64,000 nt of DNA from Endozoicomonas sp. 8E. GTDB lineage: Bacteria > Pseudomonadota > Gammaproteobacteria > Pseudomonadales > Endozoicomonadaceae. The position numbers and the translations under genes were made by a program. Position 1 is the first letter of the stretch. Every line of letters begins with the position of its first letter. The stretch spans positions 3,169,697 to 3,233,696 of the forward strand of contig NZ_CP120717.1 of NCBI RefSeq assembly GCF_032883915.1, in the 5' to 3' direction. The notes under the pieces are model-generated. The model made no database searches, had not been told where the DNA came from, and saw only the letters and a program-made list of their open reading frames with translations. This document shows, one piece after another, positions 45,273 to 53,384 of the stretch.

Positions 45273-46610
45273 GTGTATTCTGCCGGTTTGTTTGACGACG
45301 ATTCATCCCGATATGAGCCCCTTGCCGCGCGCATGAGGCCCCGCAACCTGGATGAGTACTTGGGGCAGGAGCATGTTCTGGCCAGAGGCAAACCTCTGCG
45401 TGAAGCTTTGCAGCAGGGTGCCATTCACTCCATGATTTTCTGGGGGCCACCAGGAGTCGGGAAAACAACCCTGGCCCGGTTGGTTGCCGGTGTCTGTGAT
45501 GCCCACTTTGAAACACTGTCTGCGGTGCTCTCTGGTGTCAAAGACATTCGGGCTGCGGTTGCCAGAGCCCGGGATGAGCAGATGACCCGTCAGCGAAAAA
45601 CCATTTTGTTTGTGGATGAGGTGCATCGTTTTAACAAGTCCCAGCAGGACGCTTTTTTGCCCCATATTGAAGATGGCACTATCACATTTATCGGTGCTAC
45701 TACCGAGAATCCTTCCTTTGAGTTGAACAACGCCTTGCTCTCCAGGGCCCGGGTTTATGTATTAAAACCGCTGACAGACGATGCGCTCAGAGAAGTGCTC
45801 CATCAGGCTCTGTCTGACGAACGGGGTTTTAAGGGCAGTCCTGTTTCACTGGAGCCTGAAGCTGAAGATATTCTGATTCGTTATGGCGATGGCGATGCCA
45901 GACGGGTTCTGAATACTCTGGAAGTAGCGGCAGATCTCAGTGAGGATGGCCGGATTAAAGCGGCAACGGTGACCGAGATTCTCGCCGACAGTGGCCGACG
46001 CTTCGATAAGGGCGGTGACGCATTTTACGATCAGATATCAGCCTTTCATAAATCCGTAAGAGGTTCTGATCCCGATGCCGCACTTTACTGGGCTGCCAGA
46101 ATGGTGGATGGTGGCGCTGATCCACTCTATATCATTCGCAGACTGGTAGCGATTGCCAGTGAAGATATTGGCAATGCTGACCCAAGAGCGCTGGAGATGA
46201 CCATGAATGCCTGGCAGGCTTATGAGCGGCTGGGCAGTCCGGAAGGGTTGCTGGCTCTGGCCCATGCCACGGTTTATTGTGCTTGTGCGCCCAAGAGTAA
46301 CGCTGTCTATCTGGCCTGGAAGGCGGCGATGGCCGATGTCAAAGGAAACCCTTCCTTTGACGTTCCGAACCATCTCAGAAATGCTCCCACCCAGCTGATG
46401 GGATCCCTGGGCTACGGTTCTGAATACCGCTATGCCCATGACGAGCCCAACGCCTATGCAGCCGGTGAATGCTATTTTCCAGAGAATATGGAGGCCCGAA
46501 AGTACTACCAGCCCAATGATCGTGGGCTGGAAATCAAGATTCGGGAGAAGCTCGAGAAACTGGCGCAATGGGATCAGCAGAGTCCTGTTCGCCGACGCCA
46601 GGAAGACTGA
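45273..46610 (+). CDS. rarA: replication-associated recombination ATPase RarA/MgsA
   Basis: A 445-residue AAA+ ATPase of the RarA/WRNIP1/Mgs1 family, which acts at stalled replication forks. A GTG start lies 2 bp after lolA. Walker A is [16 protein letters not shown] and Walker B is [20 protein letters not shown]. Sensor 1 is [20 protein letters not shown]. The C-terminal tetramerisation region has [20 protein letters not shown] and the [12 protein letters not shown]-terminal motif is intact. It ends the operon-like ftsK-lolA-rarA group. Confidence 0.96.
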   Translation: MYSAGLFDDDSSRYEPLAARMRPRNLDEYLGQEHVLARGKPLREALQQGAIHSMIFWGPPGVGKTTLARLVAGVCDAHFETLSAVLSGVKDIRAAVARARDEQMTRQRKTILFVDEVHRFNKSQQDAFLPHIEDGTITFIGATTENPSFELNNALLSRARVYVLKPLTDDALREVLHQALSDERGFKGSPVSLEPEAEDILIRYGDGDARRVLNTLEVAADLSEDGRIKAATVTEILADSGRRFDKGGDAFYDQISAFHKSVRGSDPDAALYWAARMVDGGADPLYIIRRLVAIASEDIGNADPRALEMTMNAWQAYERLGSPEGLLALAHATVYCACAPKSNAVYLAWKAAMADVKGNPSFDVPNHLRNAPTQLMGSLGYGSEYRYAHDEPNAYAAGECYFPENMEARKYYQPNDRGLEIKIREKLEKLAQWDQQSPVRRRQED

Positions 46611-46715
46611 TCCATACTGGTTCTCGTGACAACTGAAAGATAGCCAGCATGGGTTCCGAAACCTCACACATGATGAAGGTATTCTGCAAGCGCAAAGTTT
46701 CCCCGGGTATTTAAA

Positions 46716-47033
46716 ATGAAGTTCTGGATATTCCTGTCCAGCCTGCTGATGTCAGGCATAACCGTTGCCGGTGACTATCGCACCTGCTCAATCAGTCATG
46801 GTCAGATCAGCCAATGTGGTGGCAAGTATACCGGCGCAGCGGTGATTAAAAATAATGGCGCCTACCGTCAGTGTGAAATCACTCAGGGAAGGGTTTCTGG
46901 TTGTGACCGTAAATACAGCGGGTCGGCTGTTGTTCCGGATAAGGGCATTTACCGCCAATGTAAAATCACCACAGGGTCTGTTTCTTTCTGTAGTGTCAGG
47001 TTCAATGGGACGCTACCGGTATACAGAAGATAA
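46716..47033 (+). CDS. small exported protein with three cysteine-pair repeats
   Basis: A 105-residue protein with a signal peptide (MKFWIFLSSLLMSGITVAG). The mature part is three imperfect repeats of about 29 residues: YRTCSISHGQISQCGGKYTG, YRQCEITQGRVSGCDRKYSG and YRQCKITTGSVSFCSVRFNG. Each has C-x9-C, so six cysteines could form one disulphide per repeat. I know no named family. It resembles short secreted binding or toxin-like scaffolds, which is only an analogy. Its stop is 3 bp from the end of the convergent methyltransferase gene. Confidence 0.7.
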   Translation: MKFWIFLSSLLMSGITVAGDYRTCSISHGQISQCGGKYTGAAVIKNNGAYRQCEITQGRVSGCDRKYSGSAVVPDKGIYRQCKITTGSVSFCSVRFNGTLPVYRR

Positions 47034-47036
47034 TAC

Positions 47037-47744
47037 TCAAATCGCCTGAAAAACCATGATCGCCGCCGGATAGTCTGGCAGCTCTTTCACTATCTGGTGA
47101 TCCAGCAGGTGCCACCGGGCCTGCTCACCGATTTCACAAAGCTGCGCAATACTCTCCGGGAAGTCGAACTGGCTGACGTGATCCAGAACAAGGTTCTGCC
47201 AGTCACCCTGAAGTTCCGAAATACTTTTGAAGTACTGGCCAACTTTTTCAATGTATTGATCCCGGCTCTGTTGATCAAGCCTGATGGCATCAATCATCAC
47301 AAACAGGCTGTTGGGTTCTGCCTTGTTCCTGAGTTCCGAGAAAAGCGCCTGTTTTTCCGACAGGGAGCCATGATGAATGGCGAAACTGCTGAAGATCAGG
47401 TTATATGAGCCCTTAACTGGCAGGGGGTCGAAAATATTACTGAGAAAGAACTGTGAATCAACACCGGTTTTTTGCATGTTCTGTTTGGCCATGGCTAAAA
47501 CAGATTCAGCAAGATCGACTGCCGTGTAAGAGGTTAGCGATAGCTCTCTGGTCATCTCTGCTGCCAGTGACGCATCGCCACAACCAAGATCGAGCAGATC
47601 TACTTTTTGATCGCCATAGTGCTGCATGAGTTTACTGGTAGCAAGACGCACCAGCTGCTGATGGCCCATAACATTGTTATCGACCAGCCAGCGGTAGCAC
47701 TGCCACTGTTCATTGAAAATATCGACTTCTGAACGATGTTTCAT
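47037..47744 (-). CDS. class I SAM-dependent methyltransferase
   Basis: A 235-residue protein from the ATG at 47744. The frame is open to 47855, but those extra residues are encoded by a 68-bp repeat found again at 48376, so they are unlikely to be part of the original protein. Motif I is VDLLDLGCGDASLAAEM, motif II YTAVDLAESVLAMA, and the post-II region has FDPLPVKGSYNLIFSSFAIHH, typical of Methyltransf_11/25-type small-molecule methyltransferases. Substrate unknown. It is not closely related to the A family. Confidence 0.85.
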   Translation of the reverse strand: MKHRSEVDIFNEQWQCYRWLVDNNVMGHQQLVRLATSKLMQHYGDQKVDLLDLGCGDASLAAEMTRELSLTSYTAVDLAESVLAMAKQNMQKTGVDSQFFLSNIFDPLPVKGSYNLIFSSFAIHHGSLSEKQALFSELRNKAEPNSLFVMIDAIRLDQQSRDQYIEKVGQYFKSISELQGDWQNLVLDHVSQFDFPESIAQLCEIGEQARWHLLDHQIVKELPDYPAAIMVFQAI

Positions 47745-47798
47745 CGGCTTACCGGGGTGTACTCTGATGATGGAATGAAAGACGGGACGCCCACTGTT

Positions 47799-47866
47799 AT
47801 TGAAGCAGGTCAGAGATATCTGTCCAGTCGGCTGACTTGTTTGTCCCACTGCCAATGCCAGGGAGC
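47799..47866. repeat. 68-bp direct repeat, left copy
   Basis: ATTGAAGCAGGTCAGAGATA through GCCAGGGAGC recurs at 48376-48443 with a single mismatch and a 577-bp period. The two copies bracket the orphan antitoxin. Confidence 0.9.
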
Positions 47867-48005
47867 TCGCGGAATCTGGAAAACATGGAATAAGGTGCTC
47901 TTCCGCTGCAAATCAGAGCATCAGGCGCTGGTCGAGATCAACCCTGAAGCTCATGGTCGTCGATGACATCGATCATATAGAGCACATAAGAACCGCGTTG
48001 GCGGT

Positions 48006-48293
48006 TCAAGCTGCAACAGTGAGTTTAACGCCCAGTGATTTCAGCAGGCGGTGAACCGTATCCCAACGGGGCTGCACCCTGCCATTGAAGGTTTTGTAAA
48101 GGCTCTCCCGGCTCAGCCCGGTTTGCCTGGCCAATTGAGCGACCCCCTTTTTCTTAACCACGTCACCCAGGGCCAGCACGAAAACAGCTGGGTCGTCGTC
48201 CAGATAAGCTTCAGCCAGAAAGTGTGCAATCTCGTCATCGGTTTCCAGCATTTCCACAGGGTTAAAAGGTTCAAGTTTCAGTGCCATCGTCAT
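48006..48293 (-). CDS. addiction-module antidote protein (HI1420-like, HTH)
   Basis: A 95-residue protein of the dnstrm_HI1420 / HigA-like antidote group. ETDDEIAHFLAEAYLDDDPA is the typical N-terminal region and VAQLARQTGLSRESLYKTF the helix-turn-helix, ending KSLGVKLTVAA. In this family the toxin gene precedes and slightly overlaps the antidote gene; here only the last about 33 toxin codons remain (48271-48372), overlapping the antidote start. It therefore appears to be an orphan antidote. It would normally repress its own promoter and neutralise the toxin. Confidence 0.88.
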   Translation of the reverse strand: MTMALKLEPFNPVEMLETDDEIAHFLAEAYLDDDPAVFVLALGDVVKKKGVAQLARQTGLSRESLYKTFNGRVQPRWDTVHRLLKSLGVKLTVAA

Positions 48294-48372
48294 CCCTCAT
48301 TTGTTCTATCAATGTGTGGGCTTTGAGAATATCCCGCTTTTGGCTGCTTTTTTGGCGAACCGTTCTGGCAGT
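48271..48372 (-). pseudogene. toxin remnant (HI1419/RelE-like C-terminal end)
   Basis: A minus-strand frame ending at 48271 reads KSSQKRDILKAHTLIEQM and then RDDDGTET before TGA. This matches the C-terminal pattern of HI1419-type toxins (GGxKSSQxxDIxxAKxL) and overlaps the antidote start by a few codons, as intact pairs do. The frame has no 5' part: it abuts the 68-bp repeat at 48376, so the toxin was truncated, probably by the event that created the repeat. Confidence 0.7.
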
Positions 48373-48375
48373 TCA

Positions 48376-48443
48376 ATTGAAGCAGGTCAGAGATATCTGT
48401 CCAGTCGGCTGACTTGTTTGTCCCACTGCCAATGCCGGGGAGC
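48376..48443. repeat. 68-bp direct repeat, right copy
   Basis: The partner of 47799-47866, with one mismatch. It lies next to the broken end of the toxin gene. Confidence 0.9.
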
Positions 48444-48546
48444 CCGTGTTATCTTGGCACAGATCAAACACTATTAGTCTGGTCACGCCTGACGTAGCAA
48501 AAGCTGCTGGGGCAGAACTGTGACCAGAAAACAAACAGGAATTATG

Positions 48547-48933
48547 ATGCAAGCTACACACTGGATAGCCGTCGCTGCGGGTGGTGCACTGGGAGCCCTT
48601 CTCAGAGCATTTGTCTATGAGCTGTTTGTTCTGACCCGTAATCCTCATCTGCATCATTTTCCAACGCTGACGGTTAACCTGGTGGGATCAGTTATCATGG
48701 GGGTTTGCTGGTACCTGCTGACAGAAAAAGCCATGTTATCACCCACCTGGAAGGTCTTTGTGATGACCGGTTTTCTGGGCGCACTGACCACTTTCTCAAC
48801 CTTCTCGCTGGATCTGATGAGATTGCTTCAATCCGATCAGCTTCTGACTGCCCTGGCCTATGGGTTTGGCAGTGTTCTTGTTTGCCTGCTGGGAACCTGG
48901 CTGGGTTATCAGGGGGTCCGCTGGGCGCTTTAG
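48547..48933 (+). CDS. crcB: fluoride channel CrcB/FluC
   Basis: A 128-residue, four-segment inner-membrane protein. The ATG at 48547 is preferred, with AGGA six bases upstream; GTG at 48520 and ATG at 48544 are also in frame. Family marks: AAGGALGALLRAFVYEL, TLTVNLVGSVIMG (the pore asparagine), and TGFLGALTTFSTFSLDLMRL with the TTFST fluoride-track motif. FluC works as a dual-topology dimer that exports fluoride. No fluoride riboswitch consensus is seen upstream; only a dyad CTGGTCAC/GTGACCAG near 48479-48527 is present. Confidence 0.93.
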   Translation: MQATHWIAVAAGGALGALLRAFVYELFVLTRNPHLHHFPTLTVNLVGSVIMGVCWYLLTEKAMLSPTWKVFVMTGFLGALTTFSTFSLDLMRLLQSDQLLTALAYGFGSVLVCLLGTWLGYQGVRWAL

Positions 48934-49045
48934 AACCTGGATACAGGCTCAACCGTTTATCGCTATTTCTGTACCTGCCATTAGATTGTCCTATGCTTCC
49001 GGGGTTTGTTAAGGAAAATATTCTTTAAAGAAAAGGAGGTATAGG

Positions 49046-50668
49046 ATGTATCTTTTTCGAATAATTAGTTCCGTTTTTGTCAGTCTTGTGTTGGTTGCTT
49101 CCTGTTGGGGCAGTGTTGATTCACCTGAGCAGAAAGCGCTCAGGTACGCCCGGGAAAATCTCAACAGACTCTATTTTGACTACGTCTTTGCAGAAGAAAA
49201 CGAGAAGCTGTTAAAAGCCATCATGGTTTCTGTAAGGCGACTCTATGACCACTATGAGCTGGATCATTGGCTGGAAGGCCACCCTGCAACAGGCAATCAG
49301 ACCGAAGCCCGACAGCAGCTTCTCACCGGGCTGGTCCAGCAGGCAACCCGGCATACTATCGCAAAAATCAATGGTGACGAGGAGCTGGATGGCAGTGATC
49401 GTTCCATGTTTCATCTCCTGCAGGCAGTCAGCAATGCGCCATCCATGCGGGAATCCCCGGATGTTGCTCACTGGTTCCACACCCGGCCATTGCTGCTTCA
49501 GGGGGTTCTGGCGGAAGATCGCATGGATTCCATGGAAAGCCTGATTCAGGAGGCTGTGCAAAACAGTTTCAGAGAATTCCCGTCCAACCAGCTTTCCCGG
49601 GAGCAATTAGCTCAGCAAATCGGTTTTGTTCTCCTGGAAATGCAGGAGCGTTTTCTGCGTGGCAAGGTGCTTCGTTCTCTAAGCCACAAGGTAGATCGGC
49701 AAAAGCAGAACCCGAAGATTGCCAGAGACCCGGCATTTAGCATTTACCTGTCCCTGCTGACTAAAACCTTTAACAACCATCCCACCCTCTGGCATACAGA
49801 CAGTAAACGTCGTGAGTATCAGGAAAATCTCTCCGCGCTGTTTATGAAAGCCACAGATCGTGAGGATTATGGTCATGAGTGGTACCAGCAGATCCGCAGG
49901 ATTCTGGCTGTTGAAAAGATGGTGCCTGTTACACCACCACCGCCGCCGCCCGGTCAGAATCCGGGCAGCCATCACAATCGGCATGAAAGTAATGGGGATG
50001 CCTGGTATCAACCCACTGTGTTAAAAGCAGCGCTTGGGATGGGGGTTATGCTTGGCGTGTTGTCCTGCGCTGCGGTTTACATGGCGATCTTCGAATATGA
50101 AACAGAATCGGGTATCGACAAACCCGGGCGGAAAGGTCCGCAGGGAAGGAACTTGAGACCTACCAGTGCGGAAAGGAACCGGCTCAATTACATGCAGTCT
50201 CCGCAGCCAAGGCTATACAGCTATTCGTGGGAAGAAGGCTATATCTGGGCAGAAGAAGAGGAAAGACGCCTAAGACACCTAAGAAGTCAGCAGGAAGAAG
50301 CCTATATCTGGGCAGAAGAAGAGGAAAGACGCCTAAGACACCTAAGAAGTCAGCAGGAAGAAGCCTACAGACAAGACACTCATTTTTGGGAAGAAAGCAA
50401 TATCTGGGCAGAAGAAGAGCAAAGACGCCTGAGAAGACAGGAGGAAGAGGCTAAAAGACAAGCCACTCAATCAACTCATCATCAAGACGGGTTAGGGGAG
50501 GCATTCGGCTCCATTTTCAGTCCTTCAGGCAGCGGTAATGGCGGCAGTGGTTATGACATCTTTGGTGGTTATGGCAGCTCTGGTGGTTATGGCAGCTTTG
50601 GTGGTTATGACAGCTTTGGTACACCCTCTACTGAACAAGTTCAAAGTCGGGATGCGGTCTGGGACTGA
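49046..50668 (+). CDS. B1: exported membrane protein of tandem family B
   Basis: A 540-residue protein with an AAAGGAGGTATAGG ribosome-binding region. The signal ends in a lipobox-like VASC (LVLVASCWGSVDSPEQKA). Residues about 25-300 are the family-B region, mostly helical and conserved in all copies: NLNRLYFDYVFAEENEKLLK, AIMVSVRRLYD, RMDSMESLIQEAVQNSFREF, GFVLLEMQERFLRGK and KIARDPAFSIYLSLL. A Pro/His linker precedes a membrane segment at about 325-350. Unlike B2-B4 it lacks the KLGK...GRDW segment. The tail carries a 21-residue repeat (YIWAEEEERRLRHLRSQQEE) and ends Gly/Tyr-rich. No known family. Confidence 0.7.
   Translation: MYLFRIISSVFVSLVLVASCWGSVDSPEQKALRYARENLNRLYFDYVFAEENEKLLKAIMVSVRRLYDHYELDHWLEGHPATGNQTEARQQLLTGLVQQATRHTIAKINGDEELDGSDRSMFHLLQAVSNAPSMRESPDVAHWFHTRPLLLQGVLAEDRMDSMESLIQEAVQNSFREFPSNQLSREQLAQQIGFVLLEMQERFLRGKVLRSLSHKVDRQKQNPKIARDPAFSIYLSLLTKTFNNHPTLWHTDSKRREYQENLSALFMKATDREDYGHEWYQQIRRILAVEKMVPVTPPPPPPGQNPGSHHNRHESNGDAWYQPTVLKAALGMGVMLGVLSCAAVYMAIFEYETESGIDKPGRKGPQGRNLRPTSAERNRLNYMQSPQPRLYSYSWEEGYIWAEEEERRLRHLRSQQEEAYIWAEEEERRLRHLRSQQEEAYRQDTHFWEESNIWAEEEQRRLRRQEEEAKRQATQSTHHQDGLGEAFGSIFSPSGSGNGGSGYDIFGGYGSSGGYGSFGGYDSFGTPSTEQVQSRDAVWD
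50239..50364 (+). repeat. 63-bp in-frame tandem repeat in B1
   Basis: Two adjacent identical copies of a 63-bp unit (CTATATCTGGGCAGAAGAAG...) encode 21 residues each. A third diverged copy (NIWAEEEQRRLRRQEEEA) follows near 50400. The unit derives from the single YIW(T/A)EE segment of the sister genes. Confidence 0.9.
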
Positions 50669-50836
50669 AGTCATGTATCTGTTTGATTCTACGTCTGTGT
50701 GCCCGGCATTGTTCCTGTCTGCCTGTCGGCAGCCTGTCTGGGTTATCAGGGTATCCGGCCACTCTTTAAACCGAACGCAGCCTGAGCCAATAATTTTTTC
50801 AGAACCTGCCAGACGCATGTCCTATGCTTTCTGAAT

Positions 50837-52462
50837 TTGTCAGGGCGCAGGGGTGCCAGATGTTTTTTTTTTCGCGGTGTGTGGTCCGTGTTTTTCAGTC
50901 TGATGCTGGTAGCTTCCTGTTGGGGCAGTGTTGATTCACCCCAGGAGAAAGCTGCCAGGAATTTCCGGAACAATATCAACAGACTCTATTTCGATTACGT
51001 CTTTGCAGAAGAAAATGAGAGGCTGTTAAAAGCCATCATGGTATCAGTGCGGCGTATCTATGACCGCGATGAGTTGTATAAGAGGCTGGAAGGTCAGTCT
51101 GCACTTGGCCATCAGACAGAAGCCCGACAGCAGCTACTCACCCAACTGGTTCAACAGGCCACCCGCCATGCTATTGCGAAAATCAATGGTAACGATGACA
51201 CGGATGACAGTTATCTTCCCATGTTTCATATTTTGCAGGCACTGAGCAATGCGCCATCCATGCAGGAATCCCTGGACGTTGCTCATTGGTTCCAGACCAG
51301 GCCGCTGATGCTTAAGGGGGTTCTGGCTGAAGATCGTATGGACTCCATGGAGAGCCTGATTCAGGAGGCTGTGCAGAACAGTTTCAAAGAATTCCCGTCT
51401 GACCCGCTGACCCGGGAACAGTTAGCCCTGCAACTCGGCTTTATTCTGGTTGAAATGCAGGAGCTGTTTCTCCGGGGTAAGGCGCTTCGTTTACTCAGTT
51501 ACAAGGTAGACAAGCAAAAAAAGAACCCGCAGATTGCCAGAGACCCTGCATTTACAATTTACCTGACCCTGCTGACGGAAGCCTTTAACAAGCAACCCAC
51601 CCTTTGGTATACCGACAGCAAACGTCGTGATTATCAGGAAGACCTCTCCGCCCTGTTTATGAAAGCCGCTGATCGAGAAGGTTATGGCAATGAATGGTAC
51701 CAGCAGATTCGCAGGATTCTCGATGGTGAAAAGCCAGTGCCTGTCACCCGACCACCGCCCGCCCGGAAACCGCACAGGCATTACTACCGGGATGATGATG
51801 ATGAGTGGGAAGGCTGGTTTGAACTCACTCCCTTTAGAGTGGTGCTTGGGATGAGTGTAATGTTTGGCGCATTTGTTACCACCATGGTCTGTCTGGGAAT
51901 GTCTGAACATGAAGCTGAGCAGGGCAGGCAGGAGCGGCGGCAGGAGGAGGATCTGCAAAGGAAATTGGGCAAAACACTCAACAAACCCGGGCGGGAAGAT
52001 CCGCAGGGAAGGGACTGGAAACCCAACGAAACTGACAGGAAGGAAGTCAAAGAAGCTACGGAAGGCTTTGAAGAAAAGATCATAAAAAATGTACTGATCC
52101 AGGCCGGGGTTCTGAATCCCCTTTTCTGTAACATGGATATAGCTGATATCTACATGCAGATATCGCTGACAGAGCTTTACAGCTATTTGAGAAAAGAACG
52201 CTATATCTGGACAGAAGAAGATGAAATTCGCCGACAAAGGGAGCAGGAAGAATATAAAGAACGCCACAGAAAAGAGCGGGAACAGGCTAATGAAAGAGCC
52301 TGGACGCCCTCATACACTGAAACAACCTCGCAACAAAACGGGTCGGAGTCTTCATCGAGCTTCACTTATAATTTTCTAAGCAGCGATGACGACAGTGGTT
52401 ATGTCAGCTTTGGTACTGCCACTGCTACTGAGGTTCAGGGACGGGATGCGGACTGGAATTGA
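50837..52462 (+). CDS. B2: exported membrane protein of tandem family B (start disturbed by T10 tract)
   Basis: A 541-residue frame opened from a TTG at 50837. By comparison with B1, B3 and B4 the natural start is the ATG at 50860, but that ATG is followed by ten T, which puts it one base out of frame with the rest of the gene. With nine T it would read MFFFRGVWSVFFSLMLVASC, matching its sisters. The rest is intact: the family-B N-terminal region, a membrane segment at about 335-355 (VVLGMSVMFGAFVTTMVCLG), then KLGKTLNKPGREDPQGRDWK, VLIQAGVLNPLFCNMD and a charged, coiled tail (YIWTEEDEIRRQREQEE). The gene may be phase-variable, or use TTG, or the tract may be a base error. Confidence 0.65.
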   Translation: MSGRRGARCFFFRGVWSVFFSLMLVASCWGSVDSPQEKAARNFRNNINRLYFDYVFAEENERLLKAIMVSVRRIYDRDELYKRLEGQSALGHQTEARQQLLTQLVQQATRHAIAKINGNDDTDDSYLPMFHILQALSNAPSMQESLDVAHWFQTRPLMLKGVLAEDRMDSMESLIQEAVQNSFKEFPSDPLTREQLALQLGFILVEMQELFLRGKALRLLSYKVDKQKKNPQIARDPAFTIYLTLLTEAFNKQPTLWYTDSKRRDYQEDLSALFMKAADREGYGNEWYQQIRRILDGEKPVPVTRPPPARKPHRHYYRDDDDEWEGWFELTPFRVVLGMSVMFGAFVTTMVCLGMSEHEAEQGRQERRQEEDLQRKLGKTLNKPGREDPQGRDWKPNETDRKEVKEATEGFEEKIIKNVLIQAGVLNPLFCNMDIADIYMQISLTELYSYLRKERYIWTEEDEIRRQREQEEYKERHRKEREQANERAWTPSYTETTSQQNGSESSSSFTYNFLSSDDDSGYVSFGTATATEVQGRDADWN

Positions 52463-52480
52463 GGTCATTTATGTGCCTGA

Positions 52481-53095
52481 TGACTCGTTCCCAGGCTCCA
52501 GAGGGTTTTGCGACACCCTCCTTCGAGGGTGTCGCAAAACTCCAACAACTCGTTCCCATGCTCTGAGGTCGTCATTCCCGCGAAGGCGGGAATCCAGCGC
52601 CAACGGTGGATCTCTGTCTTCTCGGGGATGACAAGGCCAGGGGGGCACCGGGCAGTATGGTTCTGGTGGTGAGTCAGTGTGGATTCCCGCCTTCGCGGGA
52701 ATGACGAGAATGAAGCCGGGAATGACGGGAGTCAAGTCGTTCCCAGGCTCCAGAGGGTTTTGCGACACCCTCCTTCGAGGGTGTCGCAAAACTCCAACAA
52801 CTCGTTCCCATGCTCTGAGGTCGTCATTCCCGCGAAGGCGGGAATCCAGCGCCAACGGTGGATCTCTGTCTTCTCGGGGATGACAAGGCCAGGGGGGCAC
52901 CGGGCAGTATGGTTCTGGTGGTGAGTCAGTGTGGATTCCCGCCTTCGCGGGAATGACGAGAATGAAGCCGGGAATGACGGGAGTCAAGTCGTTCCCAGGC
53001 TCCAGAGGGTTTTGCGACACCCACCTTCGAGGGTGTCGCAAAACTCTGGTTCCCATGCTTTCAGGCCCTGTGGGTCCCAGCGTGGGAACGAGTTG
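52481..53095. repeat. 252-bp direct repeat of composite palindromic unit, two copies plus partial
   Basis: Starting near 52487 and 52739, two nearly identical copies follow each other with a 252-bp period, and a third begins near 52991 and is cut short. Each contains GAGGGTGTCGCAAAACTCC with its mirror GGGTTTTGCGACACCCTCC, the palindrome ATTCCCGCGAAGGCGGGAAT and the other blocks seen at 27316-27845. Long open frames across it are repeat translations, not genes. Confidence 0.9.
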
Positions 53096-53179
53096 TTGGA
53101 GTTTATTCTAGTGACTTTCTTCTCACCCACCAGTTGATTGTCCTATGCTTTTTGAATTTGTTAGGGAATAGGGTAGTAG

Positions 53180-53257
53180 ATGCTTCTTTTTCGTAGTTTA
53201 TAGTGGTGGAAATGCAGGAGCTTTTTCTCCGTGGTAAGGCGCTCCGTTCTCTTAGCC
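53180..53257 (+). pseudogene. decayed family-B gene with large internal deletion
   Basis: After a family-B type upstream box (TTGTCCTATGCTTTTTGAAT, 53142 on), the ATG at 53180 reads MLLFRSL then TAG. The DNA then jumps straight to GTGGAAATGCAGGAGCTTTT, which encodes VEMQELFLRGKALRSLS, a block found near residue 200 of B1-B4, and then returns to intergenic sequence. All else is missing. It shows a fifth copy once stood here. Confidence 0.8.
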
Positions 53258-53312
53258 AGGGCACCCGTTTCGTTAAACAATTTCCACAATTAAATGTTCT
53301 GCCCTGAATTCA

Positions 53313-53350
53313 TTGGTTTTTTCTCTGCAGCTGCCATTTCCTTGTCCTAT
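53313..53350 (+). promoter_or_regulatory. conserved upstream box of family B (representative copy)
   Basis: TTCTCTGCAGCTGCCATTTC followed by CTTGTCCTATGCTTCCTGAA (about 53319-53358) is repeated before B1 (near 48990), B2 (near 50820), the remnant (near 53142) and B4 (near 55037). The core TTGTCCTATGCTTYCTGAAT holds a TATGCT that could be a -10 element, about 35-45 bp before each ATG. Its retention suggests coordinated expression of all copies. Confidence 0.45.
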
Positions 53351-53384
53351 GCTTCCTGAATTTGCCAAGGCACAGGGGTGTTGG

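Noticed and set aside
47745-47855. N-terminal extension of the 47037 methyltransferase
   Set aside because: The extra codons come largely from the 68-bp direct repeat, and the ATG at 47744 gives the normal family length.
48444-48546. Possible fluoride riboswitch before crcB
   Set aside because: The conserved GGNGATGG and CTGATGACTCCTAC-type blocks are absent; only a simple CTGGTCAC/GTGACCAG dyad is present.
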